This document shows positions 14,317 through 22,816 of a DNA stretch of 64,000 bases, in pieces. The notes below the pieces were generated by a model, which was given only the letters and a program-made list of their open reading frames with translations, was not told where the DNA came from and did not search any database. This stretch comes from Bacteroidia bacterium. Lineage in GTDB: Bacteria > Bacteroidota > Bacteroidia > J057. The translations under genes were made by a program, and so were the position numbers. Numbering within the stretch: position 1 is the first letter of the stretch; each line of letters opens with the position of its first letter. Location: NCBI GenBank assembly GCA_022760475.1, contig JALEFZ010000005.1, positions 124,001 to 188,000 on the forward strand, written 5' to 3'.

Positions 14317-16020
14317 ATGAACAGGTTCCTCTTATTTATTTTTATCATTGCAGTACCGGCTCTCATATTCCCCGGAAAAGCATTCGCTCAGACTCCAGAG
14401 GACATAGAAGCCCAATTGGATTCCATTCCTGAGACCAAGGATCAAGTTATTGCCTTGCTTAAGGCAGCTCGTTCCCTTAATCGGACCTATCCACAAAGCA
14501 GTGTCGAGTTTGCCCAGCGAGCAGTCAAAAAGTCCGTTGAGATGAAGAATGTGCGTCTCGGGGCTGAGGCATTTTCTACCCTTGGGGCAGTTCTCATGAA
14601 TCAGGGTAAATACAGCGAAGCCATTATTCCTTTGAAAAAGGCCGTAACCTACCGCCAACGCTTCGTAAAGAAGGAGGTTCGCCAAAACAGAAAACTTGCT
14701 GAAGATTATCACCTTTTGGGAATAGCCTATGAAAGGTTGGGCAAATACAAGGAAGCAGATGCAAGGTATGAGCGGCAGAAATTCTATGCCCTAAAAAGCC
14801 CGAGTAGTGAGGAAAGGGCAAAAGCCTTCCATAACCTGGGTAAAAGTGCTTTACGTAAGAAAAAATATTCAGAAGCCCTCGGGCTGTTGAAACAGGCCAA
14901 ATACTTCGCCAAACAGGCCAACCTCAAAAGAACCCTCCTTGAAATAGATACCAATATCCGTACGGCCTCTGACCTGATGCAGAGTAGCTTAAGTGCCAAA
15001 GAGTTCGAGCGCGAACTCAAACAGGTGTCTGAAAACATAGAAACTGTTCAGGATAGCTTGAATACCGCTATAGAAACCAATGAGGTCTTGCTGAATGAAA
15101 AAGAATACCTTGAGCTTGAAGGTGCTAAGAAGGAGGCTGAATTGAAATTGGTGGAAGACCAACGGAAACTGGTCGAAAAGGAAAAAGAAAGGCTGGAAGC
15201 TGTACTGACCTTAAGAGAAGTGGAAAGAAGGAATTACCAGATCATCCTGATCAGTGGTGTTTTTGTAGGTATTCTACTCCTTTGGATTGCTTTGACGATG
15301 TGGCAAAGGGCATTGGAGCGGAAAAAATCTCAGAAAGAAATCCAGGATGAAAAGGAAAGAGCAGATAAACTATTGGTCAATATTCTTCCCGAAAAAATTG
15401 CAGATGAACTGAAAGAGAAAGAACTGGTAGAGCCTGTAGAGCATCCAAAAGTCACGATTCTTTTCACCGACTTTAAGGGATTTACCCGCCTGGCTGCGGG
15501 CATGAGCCCCAAGGAGCTATTGGAACATCTGGAATATGCCTTCCATCACTTTGACAACATCACCACCAAATACGGCCTGGAGAAAATCAAAACCATTGGA
15601 GATGCCTATATGGCAGTAGGAGGCCTTGTCAAGGAAGATCCTTACCAGGGCATCAATTCGGTGGCTGCAGGCATGGAAATGCAGGAATTCATGAAAAACT
15701 GGAACGTCCAGCAACGCCAAAAAGGAGAACCTGAATGGCACCTTCGGGTTGGGATTCATACAGGTAAAGTGGTTGCAGGGGTAATTGGAAAGAAAAAATT
15801 TGCCTATGATGTCTGGGGAGATGATGTAAATGTGGCAGCAAGGATGGAGTCCGCCAGTGATCCAGGACGTGTGAACATATCCGAGGCAACCTATGCCGAG
15901 GTAGCGCCTTTCGTAAAGGTAGAACCCAAAAGAACCGTACCCATCAAAAACCGTGGGGAAGTGGGCATGTATTTCATTGAGCGGATCACCGCTCGCAGGA
16001 CCCAGCCCGCCAATCAGTAA
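14317..16020 (+). CDS. TPR-transmembrane class III adenylate cyclase
   Basis: 567 residues. Signal peptide 1-25 (cut after AFAQ); TPR repeats at about 35-220, predicted periplasmic; coiled coil about 220-305; one membrane segment about 308-330 (IILISGVFVGILLLWIALTM). The linker ADKLLVNILPEKIADELK is typical of sensor-linked cyclases, and the class III catalytic domain spans about 375-560. Metal-binding Asp residues lie in LFTDFKGFT and KTIGDAYMAVGG. The substrate-selecting pair is Lys (EKIKTIGD) and Asp (AYDVWGDD), indicating ATP, and the transition-state Asn/Arg lie in NVAARME. It should make cAMP inside the cell in response to a periplasmic signal or protein contact read by the TPRs. Divergent from the cNMP-binding fusion gene across 236 bp. 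Confidence 0.92.
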   Translation: MNRFLLFIFIIAVPALIFPGKAFAQTPEDIEAQLDSIPETKDQVIALLKAARSLNRTYPQSSVEFAQRAVKKSVEMKNVRLGAEAFSTLGAVLMNQGKYSEAIIPLKKAVTYRQRFVKKEVRQNRKLAEDYHLLGIAYERLGKYKEADARYERQKFYALKSPSSEERAKAFHNLGKSALRKKKYSEALGLLKQAKYFAKQANLKRTLLEIDTNIRTASDLMQSSLSAKEFERELKQVSENIETVQDSLNTAIETNEVLLNEKEYLELEGAKKEAELKLVEDQRKLVEKEKERLEAVLTLREVERRNYQIILISGVFVGILLLWIALTMWQRALERKKSQKEIQDEKERADKLLVNILPEKIADELKEKELVEPVEHPKVTILFTDFKGFTRLAAGMSPKELLEHLEYAFHHFDNITTKYGLEKIKTIGDAYMAVGGLVKEDPYQGINSVAAGMEMQEFMKNWNVQQRQKGEPEWHLRVGIHTGKVVAGVIGKKKFAYDVWGDDVNVAARMESASDPGRVNISEATYAEVAPFVKVEPKRTVPIKNRGEVGMYFIERITARRTQPANQ

Positions 16021-16030
16021 GTCTCGACTT

Positions 16031-16762
16031 TTAATGCATGAATTTTGAGGGGATGTCCTCAGACAGTTTTTCTACAAAAGTTGTTGCCACTTGCTCATTT
16101 TTCATTTGAAAATGGATTGGAACTGCCAACTTTGGCTTAAGCTGATTGCAGAATAGCGCAGCTTCTTCAGCCTCCATGACGAAGTTTTGACCACCCACAG
16201 GCAATAAGGCGAGGTCAATCTCCGAAATCTCATCCATTTCAGGGATATGATGGGTATCGCCAGCGTGGTAAATCCTCAATCCGTCAGACAATGTCAATAC
16301 AAAACCTACATTTTCGGCTGACTTTGGATGCATGTAAATGAATCCCAGGAATGCCGGTTTTGTATTGTATGCTGCAACAGCCTCACAGGTGAATTCGCTA
16401 AATTCCAGGCGATTGCCAGGCTTAACCTCATGGATAGGTCTGTCAAATTTTCCCAGTTTGGGAGTTACCTTTTTGGCGCAGACAAACATGGTCTCAGGCT
16501 TCAACAAAGCCTTGATGTCCTTCGTAGAGAAGTGGTCTGGATGGGTGTGGGTCAGCAGGATGAAATCAGCCTTTTCGCCATCTTTTATCCCCACTGGATC
16601 TATATAGATCACTACATCCTTATGTTTTATTTGAAAGGAGGATGGAAAAAAATCGGCTCCGGCCATCCTGACAATCCCCCAATGCTGAACAGAGCTATTT
16701 TCTCCAAAAGTAATGACAGAAGGAGAGTTTTTTCGATTGGGGCTACTTGAAATTATGCTCAT
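16031..16762 (-). CDS. Metallo-beta-lactamase-fold metal-dependent hydrolase (UlaG/UPF0173-like)
   Basis: 243 residues, no signal peptide. Metal ligands are seen in LLTHTHPDHFS (HxHxDH) and in RIYHAGDTHHIPEMDEI, with a third His in KLAVPIHFQM. The short form with GDT and no long C-terminal extension fits the UPF0173/UlaG-like group, which includes lactonases and other small-ester or phosphodiester hydrolases. The substrate is unknown. The gene is convergent with the adenylate cyclase (10 bp between stops). A phosphodiesterase role for cAMP is tempting but not supported by any cAMP-PDE-specific motif I can see. The first 25 residues are polar and lack fold features, so a slightly later start is possible. 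Confidence 0.83.
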   Translation of the reverse strand: MSIISSSPNRKNSPSVITFGENSSVQHWGIVRMAGADFFPSSFQIKHKDVVIYIDPVGIKDGEKADFILLTHTHPDHFSTKDIKALLKPETMFVCAKKVTPKLGKFDRPIHEVKPGNRLEFSEFTCEAVAAYNTKPAFLGFIYMHPKSAENVGFVLTLSDGLRIYHAGDTHHIPEMDEISEIDLALLPVGGQNFVMEAEEAALFCNQLKPKLAVPIHFQMKNEQVATTFVEKLSEDIPSKFMH

Positions 16763-16816
16763 ATCTGAATATTGAGAGATTTATGCCAATATTATCAGAA
16801 AATTGAAAAGCAACAA

Positions 16817-16999
16817 AATTCAATATGCTCGACTACTTAAGTAGTCGAGCAATCTCATTTCGGCATCTTTTGGGCCATTTTTTCCAAAATCCAGCGTCGA
16901 AAAGCCTCGATGTAGCACTACTATATCTACATTTTTTTCCTTGTCTTTTGAAAAAACTGACTCCAAAAAATACCGAATTCAACATGCTCGACTACTTAA
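16817..16999. repeat. Intergenic repeat element with palindrome and flanking direct repeats
   Basis: This gene-free stretch has three layers. A 24-bp direct repeat (AATTCAAYATGCTCGACTAC...) occurs at 16817-16840 and 16976-16999 with one mismatch. A perfect 26-bp palindrome (TGCTCGACTACTT and its complement) covers 16826-16851. From 16837 to 16887 a 51-bp segment reappears in opposite orientation at 36243-36292 with two substitutions and one gap. The right direct repeat ends next to the stop codon of the gene at 17000. No ORF or transposase is present. This fits a short dispersed REP- or MITE-like sequence. Confidence 0.8.
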
Positions 17000-17452
17000 T
17001 CAAAATAATAAAATTATGGTAATGACTAATAGGAGGGTGTAGGAGAATAAATTTGCCAAAAGTACTTCCCCTATCTCGAGTTGGTCTTTTTTGAATAAAT
17101 ACTTTAAGGCAAACTTCATTATGATAAAGTTAATGAAAGCCTCCAAAACGAAGAGTAGGATCAATGGAATGCCGTTTTCGAAGCTCAGGTATAGCGGAAT
17201 AAAATCAGCTGTTCCTCCCTCTCCCAGTCTATCTGCCTCTGAAATTCGAGAAGGAAATAGCATGCTAATCACCAATTGAAGGATCATCGCAAAGCCAAAG
17301 ATGTTACCCACCAAAGCCGATACAAATATTCGGTAGTCGTACCATTCGTTTTTCTGCCTAAGGTTGATGCTAATTCCTTCGACGGCGGTAGAGATCAATA
17401 CAATTATGGAGCCTAAGAATAAGAGACCTATTGGATTGAGGTTTGCAAGCAT
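17000..17452 (-). CDS. Small integral membrane protein, unknown function
   Basis: 150 residues with four predicted membrane segments (about 7-29, 43-66, 92-113, 128-149). A loop of about 25 charged or polar residues between segments 2 and 3 contains SRISEADRLGEGGTADFIP. There is no signal peptide and no conserved catalytic motif that I recognise. The C-terminus ends within the last membrane segment (LLLVITIILLF). The gene lies 35 bp downstream of pth on the same strand and could be its operon partner. Its stop codon abuts the repeat element at 16817-16999. Confidence 0.65.
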   Translation of the reverse strand: MLANLNPIGLLFLGSIIVLISTAVEGISINLRQKNEWYDYRIFVSALVGNIFGFAMILQLVISMLFPSRISEADRLGEGGTADFIPLYLSFENGIPLILLFVLEAFINFIIMKFALKYLFKKDQLEIGEVLLANLFSYTLLLVITIILLF

Positions 17453-17487
17453 GGTAAGAATGAGTAATCAGTTAAGAATGTGGAGGC

Positions 17488-18051
17488 TTACTTTCCATTG
17501 AAATTAGACATGGTCCGAGCCAGGCCAATGGTCGAGAATGCCAGAACCATTTCCATGGACTTTTCCAGAAGCTCAGGCAATAGGCTTTCTTCCTCTTCGC
17601 TAAACCTCTCTAATACATACCTAACTTGTTGACCTTTGGGAAAGTTATTGCTGATACCAAATTTTAGCCTTGGATAGGCACTGGTCTTTAATTGCTCCTG
17701 GATATGTTTCAACCCATTATGGCCTCCATCAGAGCCTTTGCCTCGAAGCCTGAGCTTTCCAAATGGCAATGCCAGGTCATCGGTGATGACCATGAGGTTT
17801 TCGATGGGTATTTTTTGTTTCTCAAGGTGGAATCTGACTGCCTTACCACTCAGGTTCATGTAGGTAGAAGGCATCAGGAGGTGGATTTGGCGGCCTTTGT
17901 GTTTGACCAAGGCGGTCTGGCCGTAGCGATTGGATTCGGCGGTCTTATCAAAGTGTTTGAGCATATGCTTGACGACCATGAAGCCAATGTTATGTCTCGT
18001 TCCTTCGTATTCTGATCCGATATTTCCTAAACCGGCTATGAGGTATTTCAT
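17488..18051 (-). CDS. pth: Peptidyl-tRNA hydrolase
   Basis: 187 residues, typical for bacterial Pth1. The enzyme recycles peptidyl-tRNA that has dropped off the ribosome by cleaving the ester between peptide and tRNA. Motifs are intact: GLGNIGSEYEGTRHNIGF with Asn10 and catalytic His20, the LMPSTYMNLSG loop, and VITDDLALPFGKLRLR with the conserved Asp, followed by GSDGGHNGL. It sits downstream of rplY on the same strand, as in many bacteria, but an intrinsic terminator (18122-18149) lies between them, so it probably has its own promoter or depends on readthrough. Confidence 0.96.
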   Translation of the reverse strand: MKYLIAGLGNIGSEYEGTRHNIGFMVVKHMLKHFDKTAESNRYGQTALVKHKGRQIHLLMPSTYMNLSGKAVRFHLEKQKIPIENLMVITDDLALPFGKLRLRGKGSDGGHNGLKHIQEQLKTSAYPRLKFGISNNFPKGQQVRYVLERFSEEEESLLPELLEKSMEMVLAFSTIGLARTMSNFNGK

Positions 18052-18107
18052 ACTGTTTTTAAACTAAGCTGCTTATAAGGTCAAGGGGGAATATAAACTT
18101 GAAGGGA

Positions 18108-18149
18108 CGATAAAAATAAAAACCAATCCTGCCTACGGACAGGATTGGT
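18108..18149 (-). terminator. Intrinsic terminator after rplY
   Basis: On the minus strand a 10-bp stem (ACCAATCCTG / CAGGATTGGT, 8-nt loop, 18122-18149) is followed by a T-rich tract (TTTTTATTTTTA). It ends the prs-rplY transcript before pth. Confidence 0.85.
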
Positions 18150-18183
18150 AATAGGTTTAATGCATTCTTTTCTTTTCTGAAAA

Positions 18184-18765
18184 TTATTCCGTAGCTGCTT
18201 CAGCTGCCTTGGCAGAACGTAGCGCACGTGGGATAATTACAGTAGCAATTGCAGCAGACTGGGCAGTCAGTACGTTGATGCCGTCAATCTTTGCATCCAT
18301 TACCTTGATAGATTCACCAAGATCAAGTGGAGTTACATCTACTTCAACTCTCTCAGGAAGTTTGGAAATGATTCCTTTAACTTTTAGCCTGCGAAGTTTC
18401 ACAGCCATTTTACCACCCTTGATTACACCGGCAGCAGTTCCGGTCAATTTGATGGGGAGAGTTAGTGAAACAGGTTTCTCGTCGGTTACGCGTAGAAACT
18501 CGACGTGGGTAAGGATATCTGTAACAGGGTGAAAGTCAGCTTGACGCACAATGGCTTGAACTTGCTCGCCTTCAACATCCAGGTTCACCAGGTAGGTATC
18601 TTCAGTGTACAACACTGGTCTTACATCCTGGATGTCAACGGAAATGTTGGTAGCTTCTGCGTTGTGATAAATCACACCTGGCACCCTTCCCGCCTTTCTC
18701 AAGTCTTTGGCGGTCCTTTTACCAGTACCTTCTCTTTTTTGGACCTTAAGGTCGATCGTTTTCAT
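18184..18765 (-). CDS. rplY: 50S ribosomal protein L25, long (Ctc/TL5) form
   Basis: 193 residues: an N-terminal L25 5S-rRNA-binding domain (1-90, with KREGTGKRTAKDLRKAGRVPGVIY) plus the C-terminal TL5/Ctc domain (about 95-190, with RVEVDVTPLDLGESIKV). The long form is the one called Ctc general stress protein in Bacillus and TL5 in Thermus; it binds 5S rRNA in the large subunit. A short Ala/Glu-rich tail ends the protein. It follows prs after 8 bp, so the two are co-transcribed, an order common across bacteria. Confidence 0.96.
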   Translation of the reverse strand: MKTIDLKVQKREGTGKRTAKDLRKAGRVPGVIYHNAEATNISVDIQDVRPVLYTEDTYLVNLDVEGEQVQAIVRQADFHPVTDILTHVEFLRVTDEKPVSLTLPIKLTGTAAGVIKGGKMAVKLRRLKVKGIISKLPERVEVDVTPLDLGESIKVMDAKIDGINVLTAQSAAIATVIIPRALRSAKAAEAATE

Positions 18766-18773
18766 CTTTCCGA

Positions 18774-19706
18774 TTAATTAATAAAAAGTGAGCTTATTGA
18801 CTCGTAATTGTGAATCTTTCTAAACGCTTTCGCGAATATGGGTGCAATGCTCAGCACCTTTATTTTTTCACATTCCTTTCTTAGCGGAATGGTATCTGTA
18901 ACAACAAGTTCGAGGAGCTTGGATGCCTCAATCCTCTCATAGGCAGGCCCTGAAAGCAGGGGATGGGTAACAATTGCCCTCACTGAAAGTGCACCCTTTT
19001 CAATCAAAAGGTCAGCCGCTTTGCAAATGGTACCTGCTGTATCTGCCAAATCATCAACCAGGACAATATTCAATCCCGTGGGATCGCCAATGACCTGCAT
19101 GGAAGCAACTTCGTTGGGCTTTTTCCTGTGCTTGTCTACAATGATAAGCTCTGCACCCAGGTAATCTGCATATCTCCTTGCTCGTGCAGATCCTCCAATA
19201 TCTGGAGAAGCAATACAAAGATTATCCAGTTTAAGACCTTTTAAGTAAGGAACAAATACTGCTGAAGCGTCCAGGTGATCAAGTGGAATATCAAAGAATC
19301 CTTGAATCTGACCCGCATGCAAATCCATGGTTACGATTCGGTCTGCACCTGCGGCGGTCAAAATATTTGCCATTAACTTGGCACCAATAGAAACCCTAGA
19401 TTTGAATTTTCTGTCCTGTCTGGCGTATCCGTAGTAAGGCATCACTACTACAACCTGGTTGGCAGAAGCTCGTTTGGCAGCATCTACAAGAAGTAGAAGC
19501 TCCATGATGTTATCGGCAGGTGCAAAGGTGGATTGCACAATAAAAATATCAGATCCCCTAATGGACTCCTCATAGTAAACCTGAATTTCACCATCGCTAA
19601 AGTTCAGGATTTCAATTTTTCCAAGGGGAGTTCCGAAGAAATCTGATATTTTTTCCGCCAAGTATCGGGTCTTGGTCCCGGAAAATATTTTTATTTTTGG
19701 CGACAT
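18774..19706 (-). CDS. prs: Ribose-phosphate pyrophosphokinase (PRPP synthetase)
   Basis: 310 residues from the Met at 19706. The frame is open to 19769, but that extension would run through the tRNA-Gln gene and is rejected. The enzyme makes PRPP from ribose 5-phosphate and ATP for nucleotide, His and Trp synthesis. Recognisable motifs are FSGTKTRYLAEKI at the start, the flexible-loop region YARQDRKFKSR, the divalent-cation site TMDLHAGQIQGFF, and the PRPP-binding loop IVLVDDLADTAGT. Its ATG lies 7 bp after the tRNA-Gln 3' end, so tRNA and mRNA probably share one transcript driven by the promoter at 19803-19834. Confidence 0.96.
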   Translation of the reverse strand: MSPKIKIFSGTKTRYLAEKISDFFGTPLGKIEILNFSDGEIQVYYEESIRGSDIFIVQSTFAPADNIMELLLLVDAAKRASANQVVVVMPYYGYARQDRKFKSRVSIGAKLMANILTAAGADRIVTMDLHAGQIQGFFDIPLDHLDASAVFVPYLKGLKLDNLCIASPDIGGSARARRYADYLGAELIIVDKHRKKPNEVASMQVIGDPTGLNIVLVDDLADTAGTICKAADLLIEKGALSVRAIVTHPLLSGPAYERIEASKLLELVVTDTIPLRKECEKIKVLSIAPIFAKAFRKIHNYESISSLFIN

Positions 19707-19713
19707 TTCTAGT

Positions 19714-19784
19714 TGACCCGCAGGGACTCGAACCCCGACTAACGGAACCAAAATCCGCTGTACTGCCAATTATACTACAGGTCA
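19714..19784 (-). tRNA. tRNA-Gln (anticodon TTG)
   Basis: 71 nt on the minus strand. Full cloverleaf: acceptor TGACCTG pairs with CGGGTCA (one G-T pair), D-arm with TGGCAG, anticodon stem GCGGA/TCCGT around loop TTTTGGT with anticodon TTG (reads CAA), and T-arm with loop TTCGAGT. CCA is not encoded. It lies 7 bp upstream of prs. Confidence 0.95.
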
Positions 19785-19802
19785 ATCTTAAATTTGGGTT
19801 TG

Positions 19803-19834
19803 CAAATGTAGGTATTATTTTAAATAAGATTCAA
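19803..19834 (-). promoter_or_regulatory. Promoter of the tRNA-Gln/prs/rplY transcript
   Basis: Read on the minus strand, TTG (19832-19834) is followed after 21 bp by TACATTTG (19803-19810). This matches the Bacteroidota primary-sigma pattern with a -33 TTTG-like and -7 TAnnTTTG element. The tRNA 5' end is 18 bp further downstream, a plausible short leader. Confidence 0.75.
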
Positions 19835-19939
19835 GTTTTTGAGAAGTTTTTTTCTCTTTTTGTAAAAACTCAAATAATAAAATCAGCCTTCATTCAACAG
19901 CCCAAAATAAAACATTATTCTACACACCCCAAAGCTCTT

Positions 19940-22069
19940 TTAACGTTTCCACCAAGCTTTTTTCTTTTTCTTCTTCGGAACCTTCAACTCCGCCAGTTCT
20001 ATACATATCTGAAGTTCTTCTTCAGTGAATATTTCCTGTTTCAATAAGTCTGTCTGAACCTCCTCCGATTGAATTGCTAAGGCTTCCAAGTCCATTTCTC
20101 CCTGAAGATAAAACAGCAGATCGCGCTTTGCCAGTTCTTGCTTGCCAAGCTGATAGTAAGCAAGCCCACGAATTTTTAAAGTTTGAGGATCTTCTGCTTG
20201 GGAGCTAAATAGCTTCGATGCACAGCTCAAGGCAAGGCTCCAATTTTTTACTTGATATGCCATGAGCATACTGCTATAAATAGCCTCCAGGTCGAATGGG
20301 TTCAATTTACGGATAGAGTCGTATGAGTAAATGGCATTTTGGTATTGTCCTAAGGCTTCTTGTAAACTGCCCCTTAACTTCCATGCTTCAATAACATTGG
20401 GAAAGTGAGTCAGCAAAGTATCCAGGAACTCCAGTCCAAGTTTGTTTTCTCCCAATGCATTGGCCACATAAGCTGCATCAAGTAGAATTTCGACATTAAT
20501 TCCCATGGCAATACCCTTCTGGAAATATTCAAGGCTTTTTTCCAAGTCAGATTTTTCGATCTCCCGAAGTCCTAATTGCCTAAACAGATCCGGAGATTCA
20601 AAGCCCAACTCAAGGGCTTTCAGGAAATATCTTTCTGCCTCTGCTCCCCCTTCTCTTGAGGCGAGAATCATTCCTTTGAAATGGTGAGCTTCGCCATTTT
20701 GAGGCTCAAGTTTAAGGGCATCGTCCAGGTCTTTTTCTGCTTCTTCGTTTCTCATTTGAAGCATAGAAAGTTGGGCTCTGTCTACCAAGAGGTTCACTTC
20801 AGGTCCCTCCCTTTCCAAATGCCTTGTGATGGTTTCCCATGCTCTTTTTGTCTGACCTGAAGAGACAAGTGATTCGATAAGCCCCCTGATCAGGAGGATA
20901 TTGTCGGGTTGGATTTTCAATGCCGCCTGCCAATCGCTCAAAGCGTCCTCAAAACGCTCCAGCCGCATATACGCCTGGGCTCTTGTGGCAAGAAAAGTTG
21001 GATCTGTTGCATTTTTCTTGATTTGATCCTCAAGGTAACCCAGTATATCCTCGATTTTCTGATAATACTCAGGCTTCTCAGGCGCCATCCCCAGGCCATG
21101 GGAGAAATCACTCAATGCTTCCAGCATTTCGCCTCTGCCCAAAAAGATCAGCCCTCTTTCATAGTAAGGAGTGGCCGTTTCAGGATGGAGAGTTATGGCC
21201 TTGGATAAAAATTGAAATCGTTCTTTCTCATCCTCTGTCAATTCGGCCTTGAAGGTATAGACGTCCGATAGTTCGGGATTGAGTTGTTCTGCCCTTGCGA
21301 TCAGACGCATTGCGGCCTCCGGTCTGCCAAATACTTTTTCAACTTTAGCCTGAAAGTAATAAACCCAGGGCTCTTCAGGAGATAGTTTTTCAGCCAATCT
21401 GCTGGCTTCCATCGCTTCTTCCCTTCGGTTAAGCATCGCCAGGACATAAGCTTTTTGTACCAGAACAAGATGGTCGCTGGGATATATCTTCAGGTATTGC
21501 TCAAAAAACTTCAGAGCCGTCAAACCATCTTCCTCCTCCATGGCCTTCTGCGCATGCCTCAGCAGTTCATAATGGCCTTCCTCTGTTTCCCCTTCATTAA
21601 GTGCCTTCAACCAGATGTCTACTTGTTCACGAAGGGTCGATTCCTCAGGGCCTGACATCTGTAGAAAACTCTCAAACAGTTGTTTTGCCTGTTTTTCTTC
21701 CTTCAACTGCATCAAGGAATAGCCTTTAGCCATGTAAACCCGAAAATATCCAGGGTCAAGCTCCATGACCTTGTCATATGCCTCTAACGCTTCTTCGTAC
21801 CTGGTCATGGCAGCCAGGGATATTCCTCTGTTGTAATGGGAGTGGGTATGAGTCTCTTCTATGGCAAGGGCTTGATCAAGGTACGCTAATGCCCTGGGGT
21901 GATCGCCGCCCAATTGGGCAAGGGCTCCCAGGTTGGCATAGACTTCGAATCCTTCAGGATTGACTTCAACGGCTTGTTCAAATGCCTGCTGAGCTTCTGC
22001 TAACTTGCCTTCTTCTGCAAATTGGAGTCCCTGGCTTAACCAATTATCATATTGCGCACTATTGTCCAT
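19940..22069 (-). CDS. Large cytosolic TPR protein
   Basis: 709 residues made almost entirely of tetratricopeptide repeats, roughly 17-18 units, for example NPEGFEVYANLGALAQLGGDHPRA and a unit starting with THSHYNRGISLAAM. There is no signal peptide or membrane segment, so it is expected in the cytosol. TPR arrays are protein-interaction scaffolds; no catalytic domain is present. The C-terminus is very basic (VPKKKKKKAWWKR), suggesting contact with nucleic acid or the membrane surface. It starts 9 bp after the end of the PIG-L deacetylase gene on the same strand, which suggests one operon and a possible physical partnership. Confidence 0.85.
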   Translation of the reverse strand: MDNSAQYDNWLSQGLQFAEEGKLAEAQQAFEQAVEVNPEGFEVYANLGALAQLGGDHPRALAYLDQALAIEETHTHSHYNRGISLAAMTRYEEALEAYDKVMELDPGYFRVYMAKGYSLMQLKEEKQAKQLFESFLQMSGPEESTLREQVDIWLKALNEGETEEGHYELLRHAQKAMEEEDGLTALKFFEQYLKIYPSDHLVLVQKAYVLAMLNRREEAMEASRLAEKLSPEEPWVYYFQAKVEKVFGRPEAAMRLIARAEQLNPELSDVYTFKAELTEDEKERFQFLSKAITLHPETATPYYERGLIFLGRGEMLEALSDFSHGLGMAPEKPEYYQKIEDILGYLEDQIKKNATDPTFLATRAQAYMRLERFEDALSDWQAALKIQPDNILLIRGLIESLVSSGQTKRAWETITRHLEREGPEVNLLVDRAQLSMLQMRNEEAEKDLDDALKLEPQNGEAHHFKGMILASREGGAEAERYFLKALELGFESPDLFRQLGLREIEKSDLEKSLEYFQKGIAMGINVEILLDAAYVANALGENKLGLEFLDTLLTHFPNVIEAWKLRGSLQEALGQYQNAIYSYDSIRKLNPFDLEAIYSSMLMAYQVKNWSLALSCASKLFSSQAEDPQTLKIRGLAYYQLGKQELAKRDLLFYLQGEMDLEALAIQSEEVQTDLLKQEIFTEEELQICIELAELKVPKKKKKKAWWKR

Positions 22070-22078
22070 GTGTGATTA

Positions 22079-22717
22079 TTATAGGCCATTCCACCGGATC
22101 ACCTCAAAGGCTTCTGCTGCCTTAACTCCTGCTTCCATTCCTCTGAATTTGGCCATAATCTCCAAGCCCTCCAAGGAAAATGGATCTGGGAATGTCCTGT
22201 TTTCATGGGTATAAATAGCAAAGGCTGTCAACTTTTGTTCCAGATATGCTTCAATATCAACATATAGCTGTGCAGGAAAAGCCTTACCATTCCAATTGGC
22301 TGAGGCTGGAGTTTCACAACCCAGTATGTTAATCGGTTTTTTGCGAGGTCGCCCTATGATCTTGGCTACTTGATGTATAATCCTGTGGTCTTGGTTCAAG
22401 TCCATAGAAGAATGGGTAATAATCAGGTCAGGGAGTTCATCAAGTTCTTCCATGGCAGCATTGACTATCTGAGCTTGGGGGATGCTTTCGAAGGCCTGAT
22501 CAGGAAAGTCAAGGGTCTTATAGTTCTTTATTCCAAGGATGGCACATGCCTTATCCAGGGAAGATCTGTTGTCATCCTGTACTTTTCTCATCTTGATAAT
22601 CCCGTCAGAGGCAATGAGCAACTGGACATCATGACCTTGGGACAATAAGTATGGGATGCTGCCTCCTGCACCAAGGCTTTCATCATCTGCATGTGCCAAA
22701 AGAATGAGGACTTTCAT
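22079..22717 (-). CDS. PIG-L/LmbE family deacetylase
   Basis: 212 residues. The zinc-binding start reads LLAHADDESLGAGG (the family AHPDDE motif with Ala for Pro), and the second metal site lies in ITHSSMDLNQDHRIIHQ (HxxxxxDHR...H). Such enzymes remove acetyl groups from GlcNAc-type substrates, for instance in GPI, mycothiol, bacillithiol or lipopolysaccharide-like pathways. The substrate here is unknown. Bacillithiol synthesis (BshB) is a possibility in Bacteroidota, but BshB usually keeps HPDD and its partner genes are not nearby. Divergent from the TPR histidine kinase (99 bp). Confidence 0.85.
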   Translation of the reverse strand: MKVLILLAHADDESLGAGGSIPYLLSQGHDVQLLIASDGIIKMRKVQDDNRSSLDKACAILGIKNYKTLDFPDQAFESIPQAQIVNAAMEELDELPDLIITHSSMDLNQDHRIIHQVAKIIGRPRKKPINILGCETPASANWNGKAFPAQLYVDIEAYLEQKLTAFAIYTHENRTFPDPFSLEGLEIMAKFRGMEAGVKAAEAFEVIRWNGL

Positions 22718-22816
22718 ATTTTGATTTTATATCCTTTGAGAAATGAACCAACAGTCATTTGTTTATTCAGGAAAAGTGTAATATTTTCTTGATTTATAAT
22801 TGAATTTGCGGACCCA

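Noticed and set aside
16031-16762. Beta-lactamase-fold protein as cAMP phosphodiesterase of the cyclase module
   Set aside because: It is convergent rather than co-transcribed and shows only the general UlaG-like metal motifs, none specific to cAMP phosphodiesterases.
19707-19769. N-terminal extension of prs
   Set aside because: The extra 21 codons are translated tRNA-Gln sequence; the family N-terminus begins at the Met at 19706.
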